Translations under genes and position numbers: made by a program
NCBI RefSeq assembly: GCF_000272475.1
Contig: NZ_AKFJ01000017.1
Coordinates: 1-64,000, forward strand
DNA from: Novosphingobium sp. Rr 2-17
GTDB lineage: Bacteria > Pseudomonadota > Alphaproteobacteria > Sphingomonadales > Sphingomonadaceae
Direction: 5' to 3'
Length of the DNA stretch: 64,000 bases
Notes under the pieces: model-generated
Told to the model about the DNA's origin: nothing
The model's input: the letters and a program-made list of their open reading frames with translations, nothing else
Databases searched by the model: none
Shown here: piece by piece, positions 1-8,828 of the stretch
Position numbering within the stretch: position 1 is the stretch's first letter
Layout of the letters: every line of letters begins with the position of its first letter

Positions 1-14
1 TAGAAAACTAGGCG

Positions 15-221
15 CTACTCAAACAGCGCTGATGCCAGCCTTATGAAGTCAAGCCACCGCCGACGCCTCCGCCCGCGTTTTGCTGCCGATGCCATCGCGT
101 CGAGTATGTCGGCGGGGACGATAGCTTGCAGGGACGTTCCTGCCGGTTGCTTCAGAAAGGCAACGAAGCCATCGCGAATTTTGACAAACTCGGCGGGCCG
201 AAGAGGCGGCTGCTCTTGCAT
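15..221 (-). CDS. hypothetical 68-aa basic protein
   Basis: An open frame of 68 codons with an ATG start and no recognised family. The protein begins MQEQPPLRPAEFVKIRDGF, has a helical middle, and carries a very basic stretch (KRGRRRRRW) near residues 48-56 followed by a short hydrophobic end. I see no good Shine-Dalgarno sequence before the ATG. It lies downstream of, and on the same strand as, the tRNA-Pro gene, about 190 bases away. It could be a real small gene, the remnant of something integrated behind the tRNA, or a chance frame in high-GC DNA. Function unknown. Confidence 0.3.
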   Translation of the reverse strand: MQEQPPLRPAEFVKIRDGFVAFLKQPAGTSLQAIVPADILDAMASAAKRGRRRRRWLDFIRLASALFE

Positions 222-412
222 ATGCCGCTAGGCTTAAGAGCCGCGTAAGCGGTCTTCAATCGCTAACCGAACGATCCCACGTTCAATTTCGAAGCCTCGA
301 GATGAATCATGGTGCAAGAAATTTTGTGTTGGTTTGCACCACCAGCGCACCACCAAAGCCATTTCATCCCCAAGGTAGGGGAGAATATTTCGGCTAAGTC
401 ATTGAATTTTTT

Positions 413-489
413 TGGTCGGGACGAGAGGATTCGAACCTCCGACCCCCACACCCCCAGTGTGATGCGCTACCAGGCTGCGCTACGTCCCG
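413..489 (-). tRNA. tRNA-Pro (anticodon GGG)
   Basis: Read on the minus strand, a full cloverleaf can be drawn. The acceptor stem CGGGACG pairs with CGTCCCG, followed by discriminator A and an encoded CCA (positions 413-415). The D arm reads AGCGCAGCCTGGTAGCGC, and the T arm contains GGTTCGAATCC. The anticodon loop is CTGGGGG, giving anticodon GGG, which reads CCC and CCU proline codons. The C1-G72 pair and the general sequence match bacterial proline tRNAs closely. The tRNA is followed on its own strand by about 190 bases without a recognised gene. Confidence 0.97.
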
Positions 490-753
490 ACCGGAGCGCG
501 GCCTATAGGCACCTCGATCGGCTTACGCAAGCGCCTGTTGCGATCTCTTTACCCACAGCTTGAACCGGGCGCGCCCGTCGCTATTTCACGGCGCAACCGG
601 ACCGAGGGGCGCTCGCGCGTTGCCACTGCGGTGCTTTATTGCTAACCGCGCCCATCCGGTGAGGTGCTACGCCGATTTCGGGCGGAACGTGCGTCGCTTG
701 CGCTGCGCGGATAGCCTGTTGCCGGGACCAGATAAGAAGGCATTTTTAGTTTC

Positions 754-1089
754 ATGCAAACCTCGATCCTCAATCAGCTCGCCGCCGCCGCCACTGCCGG
801 CGCTCCTCCGGCTTGGGTGCAATACCTGCCGTTCGTGGCGATGGCGTTGATCTTCTGGTTCCTGATCCTGCGCCCGCAGATGAAGCAGCAGAAAGAACAG
901 AAGGCCAAGCTCGCCGCGCTCAAGAAGGGTGATGAAGTGCTGACCGGCGGTGGTTTGATCGGCAAAGTGGTGCGCGTGGACGATACCTATGCCGATGTCG
1001 AGATTGCGCAGGGCGTCAAGGTCAAGACGCTCAAGACGACGATCGTCGATGTGATCCCGCCCGCCGGCGCCAAGCCCGCGAACGACTGA
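754..1089 (+). CDS. yajC: Sec translocon accessory protein YajC
   Basis: A 111-residue protein with one membrane helix at about residues 25-41 (WVQYLPFVAMALIFWFLIL) followed by the family motif RPQMKQQKEQ and a small soluble domain (KKGDEVLTGGGLIGKV). YajC joins SecD and SecF in the inner-membrane complex that assists SecYEG-driven protein export. A purine-rich site (aagaagg) precedes the ATG. It is the first gene of a yajC-secD-secF operon, with about 80 bases to the likely secD start. The 264 bases upstream, back to the tRNA, hold no gene I can support and probably carry the operon promoter. Confidence 0.96.
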   Translation: MQTSILNQLAAAATAGAPPAWVQYLPFVAMALIFWFLILRPQMKQQKEQKAKLAALKKGDEVLTGGGLIGKVVRVDDTYADVEIAQGVKVKTLKTTIVDVIPPAGAKPAND

Positions 1090-1170
1090 TCGACCATTTA
1101 GGCCACATCGGGGCCAGACATTATCGGGGTGGCCGCAGCGACGGGCCCTGTTGGAGAGAAGCCACAGGCA

Positions 1171-2784
1171 ATGCTCGAATTTCCCACCTGGAAGAAGGCC
1201 TGGTACTGGGCGCTGACGCTGTTTTTTGCTGTCTGCGCGCTGCCGACTCTTCTGTCGCTGACGACAGTACGCTGGCCCGAAAGCCTTCCTCACCCCAAGA
1301 TCAACCTTGGTCTCGACCTTGCGGGCGGCTCGCGCCTTCTGCTTGAGGCGAACCGCAACCAGGTCGTCCAGCAGCGGCTGGAAGGCATGGAGGAAGATGT
1401 CCGCAACAAGCTGCGCGTCGCCGATCCGCAGATCGCCATTGGTGATGTCTCCACCACTGGGGGCCGTCTCTCCTTTACAGTGCGTGACCCTGCGCAAGTG
1501 GACGCCGCGCGCGAGGCGCTTAATTCGCTGACTACCGGTGCCGGCATGTCTGGCAAGCGCGATTGGGACTTGTCGGTTCTGAACGGCAACCAGATGGTGA
1601 TGACGCAGACCGAGGAAGGCATCGACAACGCCATCAATCAGGCGATGGAAACTGCCGTCGACGTGGTCCGCAAGCGTATCGATTCGCTGGGCACCAAAGA
1701 GCCCGACATCCGCCGCCTCGGCGCGACCCGTATCGATGTGCAGGTGCCCGGCCTGCAGAACCCGCAAGCGCTTAAGGAATTGCTGGGCAAGACCGCCAAG
1801 CTCGAATTCAAGCTGGTGGATGACGCGGCCTCGCCGGAAGACATCAAGCAGGGCATCGTCCCGCCGGGTGACGAACTGGTTCCCTTCGAGAATGCCACAG
1901 AGGCTGCTGTGTATGGAACGCCTGCGCTAGCGGTCAAACGTCTGGGCGGGATCAAGGGCGATCAGTTGACGAACGCCAAGCAAGAGTTCGATTCCAAAAC
2001 CAATGCCCCGGCAGTGGCCATCACGTTCAATCAGCAAGGTGGTGAAAAGTTCGCGCAACTGACCACGGCCAATGTCAACAAGCGCTTCGCCATCATCCTT
2101 GACGGCAAAGTGCTGTCCGCCCCCAATATCAGCACCCCGATCCTTGGCGGCAGCGCCAGTATCACGGGTAGCTTTACCGTCCAGTCCGCCACGCAGCTAG
2201 CGATTGCACTGCGCTCGGGCGCATTGCCGGTGGACCTGACCACGATCGATCAGCAGACGGTCGGCTCCGATCTGGGCGCCGATTCGATCCAGAAGGGCGT
2301 GATCGCGATGGGCGTCGGCACTGCGTTGCTGATGCTGTTCATTTTTATCACGTATGGCCGTTTCGGCATCTACGCCAACTGCGCCCTCGTGGTGAACCTG
2401 CTGATGATCCTGGGGATCATGAGCTTGCTCGGCACCACTTTGACCCTGCCGGGTATCGCCGGTTTCGTGCTGACGATCGGTGCGGCCGTGGACGCCAACG
2501 TGCTGATCAACGAACGCATTCGTGAAGAGCGGCATCGCGGTCGGCGCGTCGTCCAGTCGGTCGAGGTCGGCTACAAAGAGGCCAGCAGGGCCATCTTCGA
2601 TGCCAATATCACCAACGTAATCGCGGCGGTGCTTATGGGCTATTTCGGTACCGGCCCGGTTCGCGGCTTCGCGATCGTGTTGTTGATCGGCATCGCCACA
2701 TCGGTGTTTACTGCCGTAACCATGACCCGCATGTGGGTCGCCGGCTGGCTGCGCAAGGCCCGCCCGGCCGAACTGAACCTGTAA
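1171..2784 (+). CDS. secD: protein translocase subunit SecD
   Basis: SecD, an RND-superfamily subunit that uses the proton gradient to complete preprotein translocation. The order is an N-terminal membrane helix (about residues 10-30), a large periplasmic region opening with LPHPKINLGLDLAGGSRLLLE, then five C-terminal helices including the signature GAAVDANVLINERIREE. An in-frame GTG lies 42 bases upstream (1129). I prefer ATG 1171 because ggagagaa sits ten bases before it and the product (MLEFPTWKKAWYW) matches sphingomonad SecD N-termini. The result is 537 residues. secF follows after 13 bases that contain its ribosome-binding site. Confidence 0.96.
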   Translation: MLEFPTWKKAWYWALTLFFAVCALPTLLSLTTVRWPESLPHPKINLGLDLAGGSRLLLEANRNQVVQQRLEGMEEDVRNKLRVADPQIAIGDVSTTGGRLSFTVRDPAQVDAAREALNSLTTGAGMSGKRDWDLSVLNGNQMVMTQTEEGIDNAINQAMETAVDVVRKRIDSLGTKEPDIRRLGATRIDVQVPGLQNPQALKELLGKTAKLEFKLVDDAASPEDIKQGIVPPGDELVPFENATEAAVYGTPALAVKRLGGIKGDQLTNAKQEFDSKTNAPAVAITFNQQGGEKFAQLTTANVNKRFAIILDGKVLSAPNISTPILGGSASITGSFTVQSATQLAIALRSGALPVDLTTIDQQTVGSDLGADSIQKGVIAMGVGTALLMLFIFITYGRFGIYANCALVVNLLMILGIMSLLGTTLTLPGIAGFVLTIGAAVDANVLINERIREERHRGRRVVQSVEVGYKEASRAIFDANITNVIAAVLMGYFGTGPVRGFAIVLLIGIATSVFTAVTMTRMWVAGWLRKARPAELNL

Positions 2785-2797
2785 GGGGAGAGGACAT

Positions 2798-3775
2798 ATG
2801 AAGCTCCTCAAGCTCGTTCCCGATCATACCAATATCCACTTCCTCAAGTGGCGCGTGCCGTTCTACGTGATGAGCTTCCTGCTCATCGTCGCGTCGATCG
2901 GCCTCGTTGCAACCAAGGGCCTGAACCTGGGCGTCGATTTCGTGGGCGGGCAAGTGTTCCGTTTCACTTTCGTAGATGAACCCGTGGCTCCCGTCGGCCA
3001 GTTGCGCGACGAGGTGAACAAGCTCGGCTACGGTGACCCGATCATCCAGCAAGCGGGCCAGCCCAACGCGATCGCGATCCGGATGAAGCTGCCGGACGGT
3101 TCGGAAACCAACCACGGCTTGTCGGACACGATGGTGACCAAAATCACCGCCGACATCATGAAGAACCACCCCAAAGCGCGCTTTGATGGTGTCGATGCAG
3201 TGTCCGGAAAGGTCTCGGGCGAACTGGGGCAAAGCGCCATGCTGGCGCTCGGCCTGGCGGCATTGGCCGTGGCGGTTTACATCTGGATACGCTTCGAATG
3301 GCAGTTCGGCGTGGGCGCGCTGCTCAGCCTGGTTCACGACGTAACGTTGACGCTGGGCATGTTCGCGCTGACGCAGATGGAGTTCGACCTCAACATCGTC
3401 GCGGCGTTGCTGACCTTGATCGGTTATTCGCTGAACGATACGATCGTCGTTTACGACCGCATCCGCGAGAACCTGAAAAAGTATCGCAAGATGCCGATTC
3501 CGGAACTGCTCGACCTTTCGGTGAACGAGACGCTGGCACGCACGATCGTCACGTCGCTGTCGATGCTCATCACCTTGGTGTCACTGCTGATCCTGGGACC
3601 AAGCGTGATCTTCGGCTTCACCGCCGCGATCGTGCTGGGTATCTTCGTGGGTACGTACAGCTCGATCTACATGGCGGCCCCGATCCTGATCTGGCTCGGT
3701 GTCACCCCTGACAGCTTCGTTGCCACCGAAAGCGCGATCGACAAGCAGGACCGCCTGGCGCGAGAGCGCGGCTAA
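2798..3775 (+). CDS. secF: protein translocase subunit SecF
   Basis: SecF of 325 residues, partner of SecD. It has a first membrane helix near residues 20-40, then the periplasmic P1-like segment with LNLGVDFVGGQVFRF, then five helices carrying the conserved LTLIGYSLNDTIVVYDRIREN motif. A strong Shine-Dalgarno sequence (aggggagagg) lies just before the ATG, directly after the secD stop. A strong hairpin terminator begins about 50 bases after the stop, so yajC-secD-secF looks like a complete operon. Confidence 0.97.
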   Translation: MKLLKLVPDHTNIHFLKWRVPFYVMSFLLIVASIGLVATKGLNLGVDFVGGQVFRFTFVDEPVAPVGQLRDEVNKLGYGDPIIQQAGQPNAIAIRMKLPDGSETNHGLSDTMVTKITADIMKNHPKARFDGVDAVSGKVSGELGQSAMLALGLAALAVAVYIWIRFEWQFGVGALLSLVHDVTLTLGMFALTQMEFDLNIVAALLTLIGYSLNDTIVVYDRIRENLKKYRKMPIPELLDLSVNETLARTIVTSLSMLITLVSLLILGPSVIFGFTAAIVLGIFVGTYSSIYMAAPILIWLGVTPDSFVATESAIDKQDRLARERG

Positions 3776-3826
3776 TAAAGCGAGAGCGCGGGCGAGCGAA
3801 GAACGCGCGCTTAGCTGCTGAAACGA

Positions 3827-3866
3827 AAAAGACCGCGCTGCCCGTCAGGGGCAGCGCGGTCTTTTG
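3827..3866. terminator. bidirectional rho-independent terminator
   Basis: A long perfect stem (aaaagaccgcgctgccc paired with gggcagcgcggtctttt) with a five-base loop. It has a T run on the plus side and an equivalent T run on the minus side. It sits between the convergent secF operon and the GT4 glycosyltransferase gene and can end both transcripts. Confidence 0.9.
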
Positions 3867-3896
3867 TTGTGGGCATTGGGTGCTGGGTATTCTCGC

Positions 3897-5132
3897 TCAG
3901 GCTATCTGGCGTTCGGTTTCTGCATCGCGCACAGTGGCCATCCCATCAGGTTGCAGACTTTTCCAAAAGTCGATGATGGCATCAGCATTACGTCCCCAGC
4001 TAAAGCGGCTGACATGTTCGGCGACATCGGCCTGGCTCGGCTGATCGGCCAGAATGTTGGCTACGGCTGCGGCAATGGCCGATGGGGTACGTTCGGTCAT
4101 GCGGCCCGCAGTTGGGTCAGAGACGATCTCGCGCGCGCCACCGATGTCAGGAACGACGATAGGGGTGCCGCAAGCCAGACCCTCCACCCAGACATTGGCA
4201 AGGCCTTCGCTGACGGAAGGTAGGACCAGGACGTCTGCCGCGCACAGAACGTGCGGCAGCAATTCATGATCGACCAAGCCGAGGAAGTGGACCCGGTCGG
4301 AAACGCCCAGGCGTTCAGCCATCGTTTTGAGCCGTGCCTCGTCCGGGCCAGCGCCGGCCAGCGCCAATCTCGCGTCGGGCAGGCGGACTAGCGCTTCGAT
4401 CACCAGTGCCTGACCCTTTCGTGGGATCAGTGCGCCTGGCGTCACGATCAACGGTCCTTCGGGCCAAATATTCAGATTGGGCATTGCCGAAACCAGCGCA
4501 CGAGCAGCGCCGCGCTCAATAGGATGAAACCGTTCGCGATCCAGGCCGGTGTAGTGCACCTGGATCCGGTCTGCCGGCATGCCTAGCGCGACCATGTCAG
4601 CCTTGAGCGCTTCGCTGACCGCCAGCAGCCCGGTTGCTTGCCGCGCCGCATCCAGCATCTGAGCAAGGGCGCGCGGTCTCTGGCCCCAGAAATGGACGTC
4701 GGCTCCGCGTGACTTGATCGTCAGCGGCAGACCCAGTTCTTTCGCGACGATTGCTGCCGCTGGTCCATCGGGAAAGAAGAACTGCGCGTCGACCAGATCG
4801 AACGGGCGCTGCGTGTGAAGCTCACGGACGAGTGGCAGGATGGCCCGCGCGATCCGACCGGGGTTCGAATCGCCCCCGATCTTGGGCAGAAGGGTGAACT
4901 TGCGGTAATAGACCTTCAGGCCCATGGCATCGCTGATAGCAGGTATCTCTTTGAGCGACGCATAAGGCGCGCGCAGCGACAGCGGCCAGGGCGGTACACC
5001 GATCGGACTGACCATCGTCAAGTCCACGCCGGCGTTGGATGCAACGACAGCGCGCATCTGATTGCCCACGAATACCCCGAATGAGGGCTTCACGGGATTG
5101 GGAAACAGCGTTGCTATCGAAAGGACATGCAT
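3897..5132 (-). CDS. GT4-family glycosyltransferase
   Basis: A 411-residue retaining glycosyltransferase with two Rossmann domains (GT-B fold). The N-terminal acceptor domain opens MHVLSIATLFPNPVKPSFG. The C-terminal donor domain has LIVTPGALIPRKGQ, then the E-x7-E signature within SEGLANVWVEGLACGTPIVV. Such enzymes add sugars to lipopolysaccharide, exopolysaccharide or lipid acceptors from nucleotide-sugar donors; the specific substrate cannot be told. The frame stays open upstream, but ATG 5132 gives the natural N-terminus. It lies 20 bases behind an XRE-type regulator on the same strand, so the two are probably co-transcribed. Confidence 0.92.
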   Translation of the reverse strand: MHVLSIATLFPNPVKPSFGVFVGNQMRAVVASNAGVDLTMVSPIGVPPWPLSLRAPYASLKEIPAISDAMGLKVYYRKFTLLPKIGGDSNPGRIARAILPLVRELHTQRPFDLVDAQFFFPDGPAAAIVAKELGLPLTIKSRGADVHFWGQRPRALAQMLDAARQATGLLAVSEALKADMVALGMPADRIQVHYTGLDRERFHPIERGAARALVSAMPNLNIWPEGPLIVTPGALIPRKGQALVIEALVRLPDARLALAGAGPDEARLKTMAERLGVSDRVHFLGLVDHELLPHVLCAADVLVLPSVSEGLANVWVEGLACGTPIVVPDIGGAREIVSDPTAGRMTERTPSAIAAAVANILADQPSQADVAEHVSRFSWGRNADAIIDFWKSLQPDGMATVRDAETERQIA

Positions 5133-5152
5133 ACTCAGGCCCCGCGCGCCCT

Positions 5153-5725
5153 TCAGAGTTTTCTGACAAGCATTTCGGCAACGGCCAGCCAAGGCGGATG
5201 TTCCACCACGATCTGCCGTCGCCCGCTGGACGGAGGGAGGAGGGCGATCCGATCGCCTTCGCGGTCGAACAAGCGACCGAAGGCAAAGCGACCGCCGGGA
5301 CGCGGCACCAGGACGTCGCGGTTCATCAGCTTGCCCGCCTCGGTGAGCGAATGTTGGCGCAGCCATACCTGATCTCCGGCGCGAAACTCACCGCTGGATG
5401 CCTCGACTGCCAGGACCAGCCACGGCCCGTCGGTGGCCAGCGAGGTGGGCGGCACGGCTTCGACGGGGCTTCGCGCGGCTTCTGCGCCGCTTTCGCCCAG
5501 GATCGCGATCACGCGGGCAGGTTCCACGGCTTCGCAACGCAGGAGCGTTTCGGGTTCGACCTTCAGCGCGGCGGCAATGCGGTTCATCCACACCAGCGAG
5601 AGATTGCGCATCCCGGTTTCAAGCCGTCCGATCGTTTGCGCGGTGGTAGCCGGATTGCAGGCAGCGGCTACGTCGGCGAGCGTGAGGCCCTTTTGCAGCC
5701 GGATATCGCGAATGCGGTTTATCAT
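5153..5725 (-). CDS. XRE-family transcriptional regulator with S24-like C-terminus
   Basis: A 190-residue protein with an N-terminal Cro/CI-type helix-turn-helix (residues about 4-60; RIRDIRLQKGLTLADVAAAC, then TAQTIGRLETGMRNLS). The C-terminal half has the layout of an S24/LexA-like beta domain (DGPWLVLAVEASSGEFRAGD, then NRDVLVPRPGGRFAFGRLF). No clear Ser-Lys peptidase dyad is visible, so it is likely a ligand or dimerisation domain. The GT4 glycosyltransferase gene follows after 20 bases, which suggests a role in envelope polysaccharide control. An inverted repeat overlaps its probable promoter, consistent with autoregulation. Confidence 0.85.
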   Translation of the reverse strand: MINRIRDIRLQKGLTLADVAAACNPATTAQTIGRLETGMRNLSLVWMNRIAAALKVEPETLLRCEAVEPARVIAILGESGAEAARSPVEAVPPTSLATDGPWLVLAVEASSGEFRAGDQVWLRQHSLTEAGKLMNRDVLVPRPGGRFAFGRLFDREGDRIALLPPSSGRRQIVVEHPPWLAVAEMLVRKL

Positions 5726-5742
5726 GCCTGCCGAACCCTTGT

Positions 5743-5788
5743 TAACCGATTTGGTTTTTAAGTATTAGCAGAACATCGGTTCTGGCAA
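5743..5788 (-). promoter_or_regulatory. candidate promoter and operator of the XRE regulator
   Basis: On the minus strand TTGCCA (5783-5788) and TAATAC (5762-5767) form a sigma-70-like pair with a 15-base spacer, somewhat short. The heptamers aaccgat (5744-5750) and atcggtt (5775-5781) are exact inverted copies flanking the -10 box, as expected for an autoregulatory operator. Inferred by eye only. Confidence 0.45.
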
Positions 5789-5796
5789 GGTTGTTT

Positions 5797-7581
5797 TCAG
5801 CTTTCGACTTGCTCTGCCAATTCCAGCCAGCGTTCTTCGGCGGCGTCCTTCTGCGTCCGCGCTGCCTCGATCGCCTTGGTCAGCGCGGCAAAGCGGTTTG
5901 GGTCGCGTACATATAGTGCCGGGTCCGACAATAGGCCCTCGTCGCGGACGATCGCGGCTTCCAGCTCCTCGATCCGCTTGGGCAGCAATTCGTAGTCGCG
6001 CTGATCCTTGTAGCTTAGCTTGATCTTGCGCGGTGCCATGGCAACGGACGAGGGGGAGGCTTCCGCCTTGTTCTTCGCTTTGTTGGAGACGGTGCGCTCA
6101 CGGCGCTTGGCTTCCCAATCGGCGTAGCCACCGGCGATCACGTCGATGTGGCCCGACCCATCAAGACCCAAAGTGACGTTGACGGTGCGGTCGAGGAAGT
6201 CGCGATCGTGGCTGACGATCAGCACGGTGCCGTCGTAGTCCGCGATGACTTCCTGCAGCAAATCAAGCGTTTCCAGGTCGAGGTCGTTGGTCGGCTCATC
6301 GAGCACCAGGAGGTTTGAGGTCCGTGCAAACTCGCGCGCGAACAAGAGGCGCGAACGCTCGCCGCCCGAAAGAGTGCCGACTTTCGCTTCGACCAGTCCA
6401 GGATCGAACAGGAAGTCCTTGAGATAGCCTTGAATGTGCTTGCGCACGCCGCGCACATCGATCCAGTCGCCACCCTCGGCCAGCACGTCGCGGATGCGCA
6501 GTTCCGGGCTCATGCGGCTGCGCTGCTGGTCGATCACGGTGGCATCCAGCGTATTCGCCAGCACAATCCGTCCTTCGTCAGGCTGCATTTCGCCGGTCAG
6601 GATCTTGAGCAGCGTCGTCTTGCCCGAGCCATTGGCGCCGACCAGGCCGATGCGGTCGCCACGCTGGATGCGCAAGTTGAAGTCCTTGATGACCGTGCGC
6701 TCTCCGAAGCGCTTGGTCACGTGCTCGGCCACGATCACGGATTTGGTCTTGCTGTCGTCCGCGACGACGGCGAGCTTGGCGGTTCCTTGTGGGCCCATCA
6801 TCGATGCACGCTGAGCGCGCATTTCCCACAGCTTTGCCAGCCGGCCCTGATTGCGCTTGCGCCGCGCGGTGACACCGCGTTCCAGCCAGTGCGCCTCGAT
6901 CTTGAGCTTGGCGTCCAGCTTGTGGGCGGCGCGCTCTTCCTCGGCGTAGACTTCGTTTTCCCAAGCCTCGTAGCCACCGAAACCGATGTCCTTGCGGCGT
7001 ATTCCGCCGCGGTCGAGCCAGAGCGTTGCGTTGGTCAGGCGGGTGAGGAAGGTACGGTCGTGGCTGATGACCACGAAGGCGCCATTGTAACGCTGCAGCC
7101 AGCTTTCGAGCCAGTCGATTGCGGCGAGATCGAGGTGGTTGGTCGGCTCGTCCAGCAGTAGCAGGTCCGGTTCCGAGGCGAGCGCTCGGCACAACGCCGC
7201 CCGTCGCCGCTCACCGCCCGAGGCGCTGTTTGCTTCGCGTGACAAATCTATGCCGAGCTGATCGGCGATTGCCTCAACCTCGTGCTGCTGCGGCGGGTTT
7301 TCCCCGTGGATAGCGAAATCCAGCAGAGTGTCGAAGCCAGTGAAGAACGGATCCTGTTCCAGCGTGACTATCTTGGTGCCTGGTTGGACGGACCGAGTGC
7401 CCCGATCTGCATCCACTGTTCCAGCCAGCAACTTGAGTAGCGTCGTCTTGCCCGCGCCATTACGGCCTATCAGGGCCAATCGGTCGCGCGGCCCGACGTT
7501 GATGTCGAGGTCTTGGAACAGCCAGCCGGAGCCTTGGATCAGGCCCAGGCCTTCCCAGCTAAGTATCGGTGCAATTGCCAT
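5797..7581 (-). CDS. uup: ABC-F family ATPase, Uup type
   Basis: A 594-residue soluble protein with two ABC ATPase domains and no membrane segments. Domain 1 has GRNGAGKTT, SGGERRR and DEPTNHLD; domain 2 has GANGSGKTT, LSGGERSR and DEPTNDLD. The linker is the charged ABC-F type. The C-terminal 75 residues (SYKDQRDYELLPKRIEELEA) form the coiled-coil extension typical of Uup. ABC-F proteins act on ribosomes or, for Uup, on ribosome rescue and genome maintenance; the exact role here is inferred from the family. It is single-copy in its surroundings and divergent from the PepSY gene. Confidence 0.93.
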   Translation of the reverse strand: MAIAPILSWEGLGLIQGSGWLFQDLDINVGPRDRLALIGRNGAGKTTLLKLLAGTVDADRGTRSVQPGTKIVTLEQDPFFTGFDTLLDFAIHGENPPQQHEVEAIADQLGIDLSREANSASGGERRRAALCRALASEPDLLLLDEPTNHLDLAAIDWLESWLQRYNGAFVVISHDRTFLTRLTNATLWLDRGGIRRKDIGFGGYEAWENEVYAEEERAAHKLDAKLKIEAHWLERGVTARRKRNQGRLAKLWEMRAQRASMMGPQGTAKLAVVADDSKTKSVIVAEHVTKRFGERTVIKDFNLRIQRGDRIGLVGANGSGKTTLLKILTGEMQPDEGRIVLANTLDATVIDQQRSRMSPELRIRDVLAEGGDWIDVRGVRKHIQGYLKDFLFDPGLVEAKVGTLSGGERSRLLFAREFARTSNLLVLDEPTNDLDLETLDLLQEVIADYDGTVLIVSHDRDFLDRTVNVTLGLDGSGHIDVIAGGYADWEAKRRERTVSNKAKNKAEASPSSVAMAPRKIKLSYKDQRDYELLPKRIEELEAAIVRDEGLLSDPALYVRDPNRFAALTKAIEAARTQKDAAEERWLELAEQVES

Positions 7582-7731
7582 GCGCCGCCCCTACAGCCAG
7601 GCGCGGGGGTAGGGCAACCCAGGTGCGGACCGCCCAGTGTGCGCAAAAAGGCTCGGTCTGCGATCTTTGTGCCACTTTGTCGCCACATTCAGCACTTGTT
7701 CAATGCCGTGGAATTAGGCACCGATACCGTA

Positions 7732-8037
7732 ATGAAGAGATTTCCTGTTCTCGCCGCGCTGGCGCTTGCCACCATCGCCGTCCCTTCCACTCTCACTCAC
7801 GCTCAACCGGGCGGGGGCGAGCAAGGCGAAGTGCGCAGAGGGCTTCGCGCCGGCAACTTGCGCCCCGTACGGGAAATAGAACGGGAGATATTGCCGCGTA
7901 TGGGGGGTATGCAATACTTAGGTCCGGAATATGACCCGGTTGCAATGACTTACCGTCTGAAATTCATCGACAATGGAAGGGTGCATTTCGTCGATGTAGA
8001 TGCCCGGACCGGGCGCATCATTGGCGAGTCACGATGA
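7732..8037 (+). CDS. exported PepSY-domain protein
   Basis: A 101-residue protein with a signal peptide (MKRFPVLAALALATIAVPS, cleavage near HAQ) and a PepSY-like C-terminal domain ending HFVDVDARTGRIIGESR. PepSY proteins are small periplasmic proteins, some of which inhibit peptidases or modulate sensor kinases. It sits about 110 bases upstream of a response regulator and kinase pair, an arrangement often seen for PhoP/FeuP-type systems. The frame is open further upstream, but only ATG 7732 yields the signal peptide. Confidence 0.85.
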   Translation: MKRFPVLAALALATIAVPSTLTHAQPGGGEQGEVRRGLRAGNLRPVREIEREILPRMGGMQYLGPEYDPVAMTYRLKFIDNGRVHFVDVDARTGRIIGESR

Positions 8038-8149
8038 TCGGTGGACCTGGAACCGCCGAAATTAAGCTTGGGAACCCGCGCCGGCCCCGTCGCTTGACGC
8101 TCCCGACCAACGGGTCCATCTCACCCGCGTTCCATGAGGAGACCGGACA

Positions 8150-8827
8150 TTGCGCATCCTGATCGTCGAGGATGAACCCACTCTCGGCAACCAGCTGAAG
8201 ACCACGCTGGAGCAGAACGGCTATGCCGTAGATTTGTCGACCGATGGTGAAGACGGACATTTTCTCGGTTCCACGGAAGAGTATGACGCCGTGATCCTGG
8301 ATCTCGGGTTACCCGAGATCGATGGGCTCACGGTGCTGGGCATGTGGCGCCGCGAGAACCGCACCTTCCCGGTGCTGGTGCTCACTGCGCGCGATAGCTG
8401 GTCTGACAAGGTGGCCGGCCTCGATGCGGGCGCGGACGATTACCTGGCCAAGCCGTTCCAGACCGAAGAATTGATTGCTCGCCTGCGTGCCCTGATCCGT
8501 CGCGCATCGGGCAACACGTCCAGCGAATTGACCGCCGGGCCGGTACGGCTCGATACCCGCTCGGGCCGTGTCACGCTGGATGGCGAGCCGGTGAAGCTGA
8601 CGGCGCAGGAATACAAGCTGCTGTCCTACCTGATGCACCACAAGGGCAAGGTGGTCAGCCGCACCGAACTGATCGAGCATATTTACGATCAGGATTTCGA
8701 CCGCGATTCCAACACCATCGAAGTCTTCGTCACCCGCATTCGCAAGAAGCTGGGCGCAGACGTCATCACCACGATCCGTGGCCTTGGCTACAGCCTCGAC
8801 GATCCCGCCGAACCCTCTCGCGGCTGA
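8150..8827 (+). CDS. OmpR/PhoP-family response regulator
   Basis: A 225-residue regulator. The receiver domain (residues 1-115) has the acidic pair E7-D8, the phospho-acceptor Asp51 (AVILDLGLP) and the conserved Lys in DDYLAKPF. The winged-helix output domain (about 130-218) shows LTAQEYKLLSYLMHHKGKVV and NTIEVFVTRIRKKLG. The start is TTG at 8150, supported by gagga nine bases upstream and by the standard N-terminus MRILIVEDEP. It resembles PhoP and rhizobial FeuP, which respond to Mg2+ or envelope conditions; the signal here is unknown. The kinase gene follows immediately. Confidence 0.94.
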   Translation: MRILIVEDEPTLGNQLKTTLEQNGYAVDLSTDGEDGHFLGSTEEYDAVILDLGLPEIDGLTVLGMWRRENRTFPVLVLTARDSWSDKVAGLDAGADDYLAKPFQTEELIARLRALIRRASGNTSSELTAGPVRLDTRSGRVTLDGEPVKLTAQEYKLLSYLMHHKGKVVSRTELIEHIYDQDFDRDSNTIEVFVTRIRKKLGADVITTIRGLGYSLDDPAEPSRG

Positions 8828-8828
8828 G

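Noticed and set aside
310-340. Inverted repeat ggtgcaa/ttgcacc downstream of tRNA-Pro as a terminator
   Set aside because: The arms are short with a 17-base gap, and no T run follows on the tRNA strand.
1-489. Integration site at the 3' end of tRNA-Pro
   Set aside because: No direct repeat of the tRNA end, integrase or mobility gene is visible in the window; only a single small unknown frame lies downstream.
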